Of a DNA stretch of 64,000 nt, positions 42,501-54,500 are shown piece after piece. Numbering within the stretch: the first letter of the stretch is position 1; each line of letters starts with the position of its first letter. The notes beneath the pieces were generated by a model, which did not search any database, was not told the DNA's origin, and was given only the letters and a program-made list of their open reading frames with translations. Origin of the DNA: JAZKAR01 sp040389065 (GTDB taxonomy: Bacteria; Pseudomonadota; Gammaproteobacteria; Burkholderiales; Casimicrobiaceae); NCBI GenBank assembly GCA_040389065.1, contig JAZKAR010000005.1:277639-341638 (forward strand), given 5' to 3'. Both the position numbers and the translations under genes were made by a program.

Positions 42501-45500
42501 TTGATTTTTTTCTTGATCAATTTCTGTTTTAATCTCTTTTGTAGATGAAATATATCTTGCATCTACCTCTAAAAGAAGTTTGAATGAAATTTCTAAATTA
42601 TCTAGAATTTTTTGATTAGATAGAGTTAATGGCTCTTGGCTTTCAATTAAATTTAAAGTACTTCTATGAACGTGATTTATAAAGTCTTCAAAATTTTCAT
42701 CTGGATCTCTTGAAACAGCTAAATCTTGTTCTAGAAACTCTACTCCTAAGCTGAATCTTTTTTTCCTGGCTTCAATTTTCAATGCTCTCTCTCTTCGTGA
42801 AAGACTTGAAAATTCTCTTTTTACTGATTTTTTAATTCGCACACTATGATTATGCTGTTGCTTTTTATACTTTATAAAAGATTGAACTGCGCTATTTTCC
42901 CACTTATCAGAAACAAAAGAAAATGATCTTGTTAATGATCTTTTTAGTTTTTGAGTTTCTATTGATAATGATTCTGTGGATGATCTTGCAATAGGTTGTG
43001 GAATATCTTGTTCTTGCGATGCACTCTCACTAACTAGCGTACTTGATCTTTTTGAAGCCTCAGAAAGTATAGGACTATTACCTTCTTCGTGTAGTGCAAG
43101 ATTATTTGCTAATTGCTGAGTGTCTAATACCAATGCGTCAAGAGAAGATCTTAAGCTCGTTTGTGCAGTTTCTTGTTCAAGTTCTCTTTTTTCATCACTC
43201 ATTAGCGCACTTGATCTTTTGGAAGATTCATTAAGTGATGAAGTGCTACTATCTTGGTCACTATCAGCTTCTTTAAGAATAGCGCCTATATCTTTACTTT
43301 CGCCTGTTGCAACACTTTCACTTTCTGATCTATCAGGATTTATAACACGCAACTCTCTAGGTGCTAATGACTCATTTCCTAAGGAGTTCATTTCATTTTT
43401 AAATATATTTTCTAATATATTTAAACCACTTATTATATTTTTTAAAGATTTTTTAATATCATTTTCTAAATGATCTGCCTCGGCACGTATAGTGTTATAT
43501 ATCATATAAGCTTCATCTGTTTTGCCTTCATGAATAAGTCTCCAAGTATGCGCTATATTTTCATTAAATTTTGTTAAGTACTCAACCGCGCTATTAAATC
43601 TATCAACATCATTTTTTAACGTTACTTTGAAAGTATATTCCACATCGATTGAATCTATTTCATGTTTCATTTTTTCATATAATTTTATGGCTTCTTCTTT
43701 TTGATTAGCTGCGATTAAATTTCGTAGACTATCCATAGTCTTCATAAAATTAATTGATGAGGAATTTGTAAAAATTTCTAATTGCTTATCAATATTATGC
43801 CATTCTTTTTTACCTGCCAAAGAATCGAGTAACATTAATTTAATAGTTCTTATTTTTTCTTTAACTGTTAGATAACTTTCATTATTATCTTCAGTAATTT
43901 TTCTATAGAAATAGGCTTTAAAGTAACTTTGAATAGCATTATAAATTTTTTCTTTTTCAGGCATTGCTTGAACAAATAAATCATCTACTCTAGTTAAAAG
44001 GTTTAAAGATACGGCTAAATTCTCTAAAATAGCTTTTGATGATAATTTAGAAGTGTCTTGACTCTCGATAACATTTAATGCACTTTCATGTAAATAGAGT
44101 GCATACTCTTCTGTTTTTTCATCTGCTGGCGCAATTGAAAGTACTGGAAGTTCTTCTTCTAAAAATTCATTTAAACTAAATCTTTTTTTCTTTCCTTCTT
44201 TAATTTTTAAAGCCGTTTCTCTACGAGTCAGTGCTGGGAACTCTCTTTTTACTTCTTGTTCAATTTTCAAACCACGTTTGTATTGTTTAATTTTTTGACT
44301 GAAAAAATACCCAACTCGATTATTTTCAATAACGTTTTTTATTATTTTGACAAAATTATTTTTCCCACTTACAGGCTTTATTACTAAATCACTTACAGAC
44401 TCTTCATATATAGATTCAGATACTTTATCATTTTCTTTATCTGAACTTTGACTTAATGCTTCTTCAGTTATACTTTCATTTTCGCTACTATTTTTTTCTT
44501 GAATTTTCTTATTAACTAAAAATAATCTTTCATTATGCGGTAAATCAGGAAACTCTTCCATTACTTCTGCTGAAAACTTAATAAAGTCAGGACTTTTTCT
44601 TTCTACTACAAAACCTTTTTCTTTCTTATTGTTTATATGAATATATTTTCTTATTTTTTCTGTTAGTGAAACAGAACTCTTTTTATCGATACTTTGACTA
44701 TTTGTATCTTTTTTATTTCCTATTATACTGCCTAATTCATATGAATTATTTTCTAGTATTCTTTTGAGGCGAGCCTTGTAGCTTTCACTACCAAAGCTTG
44801 ACTCAGAAGAATGCTCTTGAGAAAAGGATTTTACAACTGCTATTTCTATTCCGCCAGATTCTATTAATGATGCTTGATCTTGCCATTTGAATGATATAAT
44901 TTCACCTATTGCTGGATCTTTTAGAATCCATACGTCTGAATTTTTGCTTTTTTCGGCTTCATAAGCATGTGCTTTGTTTGTTGTATAGGTAACACCATTT
45001 GAGCCTTTTATTTTTACATTGTCGCCTTCTAAATCTATTTTAAATACAACCTTCTCTATTGCATTTAACTTTTCTTGCGGATGTGACAAGAACTCTCTTA
45101 AAGTACTCCAAGCTTTTTCTTCTTTATCAATACTTTGAAAATCGAACCCTTCTTCTAGTAACACTCTATGTGCTAAATCTATTGATAAAGAACCCTCTTC
45201 TATGAAATTGTGTAAACTTCTTAAATAACTTACAGCTTTTTTCTCTTTTTCTGTATCATCTTTGGCTGCAGTCATGAGATCACTTGAGAATGCTTCAAGC
45301 GATTGCTTTAATCTTTCTATACCTATAGGCTTAGCTAAGATATGAGATAACGCTACTGCTACACAGAAGCCATCTACTTTTTTAGCTTTTCCGGTTAATT
45401 TATCACGCCTGATAACACTATCAATTAACCAATTGCGTTTTTCTAACTCTGCATCACTAAGGCTATACCAACCCTTATTTTTTACTATTTCTTGAATGCG

Positions 45501-48500
45501 CGTTTTTGCTTGTTTACGCTCACTGGTGAAAAGCTTACCTACATTTTTTAATGCAATACCCAATGTTGCTTTAGACTCTATTTTTGAAGTATCAATATCT
45601 AGGCGTGTAGTTGATTTTCTAGAGGAAGAATGAGAGGTATCTCTATAAAGATCATCTGATGCTTCTGGATAATAGGCTGCCCTTAACTCAGGCTGCTGCT
45701 CACCATGCTGTATGGGATAAATTTTTCCTGAACTATCAATATTAGCTTCAGGTTCAGCCTCAAAATGCCCATCTCCAGTAATAGGATCAATTACATTTTT
45801 GTACAAGTTCCCCTGGATATCCATTTTGTAAGAAGATACGAAATCAAGTTCGCCAGAAGCACCAAACTTATACAACAGTCTATAGCCTTCTGACTCCTCA
45901 ACACTATAACGCTGATCATGTAAGTAAATTGATTCGTCATTTACATACTGACCAATAGACTTCACAGTAGCGGTCGGCAATGCTTGGCTGGAATGAATTA
46001 CAGCATCCATTTTTTCCAGAAGCTCTTTCTCAATAACTACCCTTAGCTCATCACCTCTTCTAACCAAACCATCTAACGCGTTCAATGCTGCTACTTTAGC
46101 CTGTGCTAAAGAAGACACAGGTTTATAAAACACCAGGCTGAGCGCCTCTGTTTGAAACTCTTTTTTCAATGTAGCCAGATTTGGATAGATAACCCGGTTT
46201 TCGCCTTGCCCATAAGCCCAGCCTGCATTAGTCCATTCAAGCTTTTCGTATTGGCGTGTTCTGTTTGATAGCAGATAGATACAGAGTGCATGGTCTGTAT
46301 CAAAGTCATACCCTTCATTGTAGGACAATATCTGTTCAAAATGAGGGTCTGAATTTTCAAATACCCGCACTTTTTGTCCGTATGCAGCCAGCGCTACCTC
46401 AAGCCCACTTGAGAACTTCCATTCCTCGGCACTAACCAGATTTTTTACAGTTTCTAATACGCCGTCTACAGCATTGCTATTTTCAGGCTGCTGCATAAAC
46501 CTGGAAAGCTCTCTTAAATAAGAGTTTGAAAGCTGAGTAGCCCTCTGTTGATTAATGAATGAATGAAGGTCAGGTGCTACCCCTCTAACTAATAATACGT
46601 TGGCGTCATCGTGGCTTATATCGCTACCTATACGTATAGGCGCAACTTCTAGAACGACATCATGCTGATGTTGTACCTGACCATAGGATGGAAGAAGCTC
46701 ATCGTATGAAGGTGGCGCCCATAAATGCTCAACTCCATTTTTCAAGAATTCAATTAATTCGTGTTGTTGAGGCAACTCTTCGTTCCCCAAAAGCTTTCTA
46801 ACGCCGGAACTAACACTCTGTAAAACTTCTTCTTTGTTATTAAAATATCCATTGATAACTATAATTGGATATTTTGAATCAAACAAATCTTCCCAATTGT
46901 TTTCTAATATTCTTAATGTTTTATCTCTTTGCGAAGCAGATTCACCCATACTTTGCAAGGAAAATGCTTTGGATAGGTCATAATTATTTACCTTAGCGAC
47001 AACTTTTTTGCTTTCATCGCTCACAATTTCACGTAAATCTACTGCAGACTCTCCATGTCTATACACCAATGCATCAATACCCATCGTTTTAAGCATCAAT
47101 TCGATTATCGCTGGATTTAAGTCGCGATCACTCTGATATTGGGCTATATGCTCATACAGATTTATAAGCTGGCGTTGATTCGCCCACTTATCGGATACAC
47201 CTAATAATTTCCCATTTTCTCTTAATTGTGGACGCGCCTCAGCTATAACACTATCTAGAACTCTTCCAGCCTTTTCTTTAGCTAAAGAAGTAGTATTTTT
47301 ACCTTTATCGGCCAGATCCATTTCTACAGCCATGCGTACGAATTGATGCTCTGCCCCAGGCAAGCGAGTATTTTTTTGTTCAGCCCATAACTGGCGCAAA
47401 GCTTGTTGATGGGTTACTGATGGCTTATTGGCTTTCTCAGATATTTTATCGCCAACTAACGCATCCAATACATTTACAAGTACTAATGGCTGATCTTTTA
47501 ATTTAATAAATGTTTGAGCAATTCTTAAATAAAGATCAAACAACTCTCCTTCAACAAAACCAGTTGCTTTGTTTGCATATTTATTAAAGGAATCTAAAAT
47601 TTCTGTACTATGATCTATCAGTCTAGCAAATTCTGCTATATCTGTTGCTGTATCACTACCAAGCAGTTTTTTTTGCTGTAACTCTTTGAAGGCAGGTAAA
47701 ATCTTTTGCGTAAGATAATGATACGCTGAGCCAGGTGTTACCGATATGTTTTTATTAAGATCATCGTCTGTTCTATCACCTAGCTTACCAAATTCTCCAC
47801 CACCAAAATTAAAGCCAAACATATAAAATGAATCATCGATGCGATAACGACGGTTTCCGTTCTGGTCTAAATAAACCGTACCAACCCTGTAGTATTTGTT
47901 ATTTACCCATTTTTCTAAAGCACTCCTATTTTCCCTGAATTGCCCCTCAGCACGATCATTTCTGCCTATCATAAAATTAATACAAGTTTGGTAAGTAATA
48001 CCGTATTGTTTCCGCTTTTTATGCTCCTGTGCTAATCTCTCATCAATTATTTTTATAACTTCTTTGGTTTCTTTTATTTCGTGCTTTCTTGCTTCGGCGT
48101 CACGCACATCTGATATCCATGATAATTCGCGCGGGCTAAAAACAACGGTTACCATTTTTTCAATTAAGAAGTTCCAACGAGCATTTTCATTTTTTATTTC
48201 ATAACCTGATTGTGAAGCAATTTTATTAATAAGGTCTTTAATGGCTTTTTCGCCCAAAGTTCTTTCTTTTTCATAGTTAAGCCCTTTGCCCTCATATCTT
48301 TCTGAAGATCTAGGATTCCAATCATCACCATTATGATTTACTTTAATATTGATTAAATAATTTTTAAATGCTTCCTGTGCGTCTCTATTTAATTTAGCAT
48401 AGGTAGAATCTGATTTATTTGATACTTCATTCCATGTAGCTGATAAAACCACCATATCAAATTCATAATAAACTTGCTCCATACCTTCTTTTAAGCGCTT

Positions 48501-51500
48501 CATTCCTTTTATACGCTCAGCCTCTCCTTCAAAATAGAGCTTAGCTGTACCCTCAGCCGTAGAAACATGATCGCTTAATTCATTTAATCTTACTATAACA
48601 TCAGATATAAATCTCCACTCACCACTTACTAATTCACCTTGTGCAATAGCTCGTTCAACAGCATAAGGAGGTCGAGGAAGCGTACCTTTGATTTCATTAA
48701 TTATTTTACCTAAAGCTGGCAATCTTGCCTGAGCCATTCCCTTCAGGCTTTCAGGCTGCTGAACACTCAACAATTGTCTTATATAATTAAGTTGGTGATC
48801 AAAAGATTGCCAAATTACCATTCCTGAATCTCTATTTGCACCCAGAATATCCTCTCTTATTACTAAATCCAGGCTTACTGCGGCAGATACTATTCCTGTC
48901 CATAAATCATCAACAATCTCTTTTTCTTTTTCTTCGCGCCTTATATAGCGAGCGCTCATTTCACTTAATTTATCGCTTAACGCTTTACCTTCTTCACTAC
49001 TCCATATTTTTTCCACTAAAGGTGAAGATGTGCCCTTACCCTCATCACCTTTAAATAAACCTGTAATTCCTTTTTTCGCCTTTCTAGTAATTTGACTTGT
49101 TTTACTTAGTAACTCAATTGAATGATCTTCAGCGTCAACTCTACCTAAGCGGTGATCAATAATTCCTCTTTCAATGCTTTGATACATTTCATCTACTGAT
49201 ATATTGCTTTGAGGCGAAGCTCTTCTTATTGCTTCCAATCTGTATCTGATTTGGCTTTCAATTTCTTTTCTTTGAACTGCTGCATCATGATGTACGCCTT
49301 TCAAAATCATTATGCTGTCATCAATGTCTAAATTTTTGCCAAAATCTTTATTAATATTTTTATATTTCTCGCCTGATTCTGTTTCCATATAGAATTCTGA
49401 ATAGCCTTTATCAGTCATCGCATTTTTTATTATCAATCTTTTATATTGATGACTTTTTTTATCTTTAACAAAAATCAAAGAGTCTGGTTCTTTTTTAATA
49501 TTAAGACCACTTAAAGCAAATGCTGCGCCATTTTGATCACTAACAAAGAAATCTGCCCTAATTCCATATATGGAAAATAAACAGTTAAATGTGTCTGCTT
49601 CGCGCCATGCATCGCCTACTGTTCTGGTAAAGCTTGTATGCAACTCATCAAAATCTCTGCTCAACTGGTCGGCAGATATACTTTCCCAGATTGCTCTGAT
49701 GTCTCCAGAAACTTCAAAATCTGCATTGGCTGCTCTTTGTGCTGCATTGTCTAAAGCACCTAACAATTTTTCTTTATTTGATTCATTGGCATGCTCTTGC
49801 TCAACCGGCGCTACGGTGTCTTGCGGCGCATCATGTAGGCTTCTACCTGATTGACTTAATCGATCACCTTCAATACCACTTTCTTCCGCTTGCTTATGTA
49901 TAATCCATGCGGTAGAAACACCATTTCTAACCTGTGCGCCCAGTTTAATTTTCACTTGAAGTAAACTACCTGCATAAACCTCTGGGGCAGATTCACCAGG
50001 AATTGTTAAATGCATCCATGTGCCGTCAGATGTTTTGTATGCAGCTAAGCGGGTGCCATCTTTTCTTTCTACAATAATCGCTTGCGTTTCGTCGTTGATG
50101 ACTGTGCATGAGCGGGGATCCATTGTCCAACGTGTCTCAAGCTCTATTTCCTTAGGAATTATCCCGCCTAAGCGACGACCTATCAACGTGGCGATTTCTG
50201 TAGTTTCTATGCTGGAAATCTGCCCTGCCTCATTGCGCGATGCTCCAGGAAGTTCATTTAAATGAACTGACTCAGTACCAGGTAAAGCATTCAGTGCATT
50301 TACTATACTTTCATGCAGAGGAAGTATATTGCTTTCAGCTGCCTCTTCATGTGCAGGGCTTAAGCCAGTGGCAGTATCAGTTGGGGATTCGTATTTACCT
50401 TCTAATGAGGAAGTAAGGTCTTCGCCCTCACGATGCGTAGTGCTATCTTTAACCTCTGATGTTCTTGCTGCAACCCCTACTATTCTTTCTACTACTTCTG
50501 CAAGTGGCGCGTCGCCCCCATTCCAGGCATTCATGAGCGCGACTATATTTTCGCCAGATAGGTCATCTTCAAGTGCTTTGACTATTTTTGTCAGAGTAAT
50601 ATCAGAATTTTTTTGGGTTATTTCGCGAACCTGCCTAACTTTATCTGCAGCATCTTCTTCGCCCACTGCGTCAAGCATCTCTATTAGTTCTTGCTCTGCA
50701 TTTCCTTCCTCTGTTACCACTGCTTTTCCTTTAGCAGCACGCCTTGCTAAGCGCTCTTGCTCTGACATTGGCTCCTCGGTAGTTTCTTCTTCAGACTGAA
50801 CATGCGAAGTGGGTGCTTTCTGTTCCGTTGTTAATCTTTCCAGACGTTCTTCTAAACCTAGCCGGATAAATGGATTGTTTGTACGCTGCAGTTCAGCCTG
50901 CAAGCCTTCAATAGTGTCTTCTTCCTGACCAGCCTGATGGCGGCTTTCACTCTCATGTTGAACTGGTTCGCCAGGTGTTGGCGAAGGCTCACGGCTTATA
51001 AGATTACCTTGCTCATCGACAACAATTCCTGCTTCGGCTTCCCTTCGCAAGAAGGCGGCTACTAAATCGTCTTCAGGTTCGTGTGTTTGGCCTGCTTGGG
51101 CTTTTTCATCCTTAAATACCAAACCTAATTCTTTTTCTCTATTAATAAAAGTGGTTGATTCATTGCCAGATGATTCTTCATCAGCCTGATGCGCATGCAC
51201 ACCCTGCGTTACGCTTTCTTCTATTTGATCAATAGGGGCACTATTACTTTCTGTAACATCTTCTCCAGCTAGAATTTTTTGTAAAGCTCTGTCATAAACT
51301 TTTTGAGCTTCATCGCGCCTGGCTTTATTCAAATCTTTTGCTACATCATCATTAGTTTCTGTTGCTTTACGCACCGCCTGCTTTGCGCTCTCAATTTCAG
51401 CTAAAAACTCTGTTAACGTTTCTTGATTTCGTGAAGCCTCTAGAGTTGCTAATGCATGTTGTTGTGCTGCCTCTTCGTATGCATGCTGTATACCAAGTTG

Positions 51501-54500
51501 CTTACTGCGAATAGCTTGCCTTTCAGCCTTATCTAATTTCTGCTCTATCGCCTGAACTAATTCAGTTTTTACATTATCAAGTTCAACTTTAAGCCTGGCC
51601 TGTTCTTGTGCCGTATCATATAATTTTTGCGCCCCATTAAATTTAACCTGGCTTAAACTTTCGGTATTCTGATCTTCATAACCCCCTACTGAATCATGAT
51701 AGGCTTTTTCTGCTGCGTCACGCTCAGCTTCAAGTTTTCTTAAAGTCTCTTCGGTGACGATGACTGTATCTATCGCTTCTTGCGTGATAGGTGCTTTAGC
51801 AATTGTCTGTGTTTGGCGGTCGTTTGCTACTGTACTTTCTTCTTCAACATCTCTTGCATGTGCTTGTACTGGTGTATCAATAACTTCATGCTCTCTTGCT
51901 ACGGCGAGAGCTATGATAGGTTCATGTAAAATGCCAACGCTTTCGCTTTCCCAGTAAACATCACCTGTTTTAGTATTGGTACGCCCTAAAATAGTCGTAA
52001 AGTCTGGATTATTTCTACCATTTTCAGGGTAGTAAGTGCTACTAAACAGATTCCCCTGCTTATCCATAAAATAGAGGGCAGGTAAGGAATCATCTTTCTC
52101 ACCATCCGCTGCACGGCGGATAAAGTTATTACTGTCTATCCAAAGCTCACGAACTCCATCTATAGTAATCCAGCTTTTATCAATGGCATCGTGCACAGCC
52201 ACTATTGAGGCCAATTGAAAGCCAGGCTGCTCGCTATGGAAGTTTCCATCTTCACCTAATATAGCAATAGGTTCTAGATGCGGAACAATCTGATTACTCT
52301 TGTTATAGCTCACACGATACAATGATTCTTCTGCTCTATTAAACAGATACAAGGCATAAGAATCAGCATGCTGACTGCCATCAAATTCGTAGCGCCTTAC
52401 TACACCTGCTGAATCAACCCATAACCGCGCAATTTCATTCACCCAAATTACCTCGGGCTGCGCTGCATTAAAATGATGGCCTGGGTATACATCATCTTCT
52501 TCAGGGTATTCTTCTTCCTTCTGGCTGCCTTCGTGTATAGGTTCTGTAATAAGGTGAGATGCAGAGCTTTCGGCAACTATGGCTTCTTCTGCCTCACTTT
52601 CTCTAGCAACTGTACCAACAGTGCCTGGCTCATCAATTTCACGAGGCTCTTGCTGTGAGGCAATAGATACATTGCTGCTGCTTCTTATATACTCTTCAAA
52701 CTCATCATCTTCTTCATCACTCCAGTGCTGTTCCTGTTCTGGTATAGAGTCTTGCAATGTAGCAAGCTTCTCTTCAAGTTCTAACTCTTGCCTTGCATAT
52801 TGAAGCCTAGCTAAATTTTCTGCCTCTTGTGCTTCATTACCATCTCTTAGTGCAGCTTCTGCAATGAGAACTGCTCTTCTGTATTGTGCTAGCTCACTTG
52901 TATCTTCTTCTAATGGAGTATCTGCTTCTAATTGAGTTTCTCTTTCATATTGAGCAAGTGTTTCTTTTTCTAGTTGTACTTGTGCTTCTTTAGCCGCATT
53001 TCGCGCTTCCTCTGTATATGATAGGTTTTCTGCAAAAATCCTCAAACTTTCAGCATCTTTTTGTCTAATTGCATTTTCGACGAATTCTAATTCTTCGTTT
53101 ATTTTTTCTACCAATACGACCTTGGCATCCCAATGGTTAATTACGTTTTGTACATACTGCTGTTCGGCTTGCTCGTATTGCTCGATAAGCGTATTTATTT
53201 CTTTAATCGTTTTTTCTCGGACGGCTTTTTGCTCTTCTCTGATAGCATGCTCATTTTCAAGCTGTTGAGCATGCTCTGTTTCCAGGCGCTCTAGGGCTGC
53301 ACGGTTCTGTTCGGCACGTGCTCCTTCTTCTGCTTGGCGCTGTTCAGCACGCTCAGTTTCTTCCTTTTCTTCAGCTTCTAGCTGTATTCTTTGCGCTTCA
53401 ACTCGGTTGGCCTGCTCCGCAGCCAATTCACACTCTAGCTCAGCCATTCTTTCGGTACGTGCTTGCTGTCTTACTGCATGATCAGCTGCTGCTAGTTGGA
53501 GTTGCTCTTCAACGTCACGGGTAAGTTGTTCATCTAACTCTTTACGCTCAGCTACGTAATGCGCTTTCATCTGCTCTGCAGATGTTCTTATTTTTTTCTC
53601 TGTTTCATTTACAGAATCAAATAGTGCGGTTAATCTTTTTTGCAGGACTGCTTTACGTTTACGTTTTTCTTCCTGCTCAATCAAGGTTTTCAGTTCTTCA
53701 AACTGGGCATCTAACGCTACTTTGTTTGCTTCACGCTCAATACGCTCAGTTTCACGTTGTTGAGCATGCTCTGCTTCTAGGCGATCTAAGGCTGCACGGT
53801 TTTGCTCGGCACGCGCTCTTTCTTCTGCCTCGCGCTGTTTTGCACGCTCGGTTTCTTCCTTTTCTTCAGCTTCTAGCTGTATTCTTTGCGCTTCAACTCG
53901 GTTGGCCTGCTCCGCAGCCAATTCACACTCTAGCTCAGCCATTCTTTCGGTACGTGCTTGCTGTCTTACTGCATGATCAGCTGCTGCCTGTTGAGCTTGC
54001 TGTTCCAGGTCACGGGTAAGTTGTTCATCTAGCTCTTTGCGTTCGGCTACGTAACGTGCTTTCATCTGCTCAGCTGATGCTCTTATTTCTTTCTCTGTTT
54101 CATTTACAGAATCTGACAGCGCGATTAATCTTTTTTGTAGGGATGCTTTACGTTCTCGCTTTTCTTCCTGTTCAATCAAATTTTTAAGCTCTTCAAACTG
54201 GGCATCTAACACTACTTTTCTTGCTTCACGCTCAATACGCTCAGTTTCACGTTGTTGGACATGCTCTGCCTCCAGGCTAGCCAGGGCTGCACGGTTTTGT
54301 TCAGCACGCACTCTTTCTTCTGCCTCGCGCTGCTCAGTACGCTCAGTTCTCTCTCTCTCTTCCGCTTCTAACTGTATTCTTTGCGCTTCAACTCGGCTGG
54401 CCTGCTCCGCAGCCAGAGTACGCTCCAGTTCGGTCATTCTTTCGGCACGGGCTTGCTGCCTTGCTGCATGATCGGCTGCTGCTTGTTGAGCTTGCTGTTC

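Noticed and set aside
49290..49650. Thirteenth Cys/His module (DTFNCLFSIYG ... SHQYKRL)
   Set aside because: Cys-to-His spacing and the surrounding strands do not match the other modules well enough.
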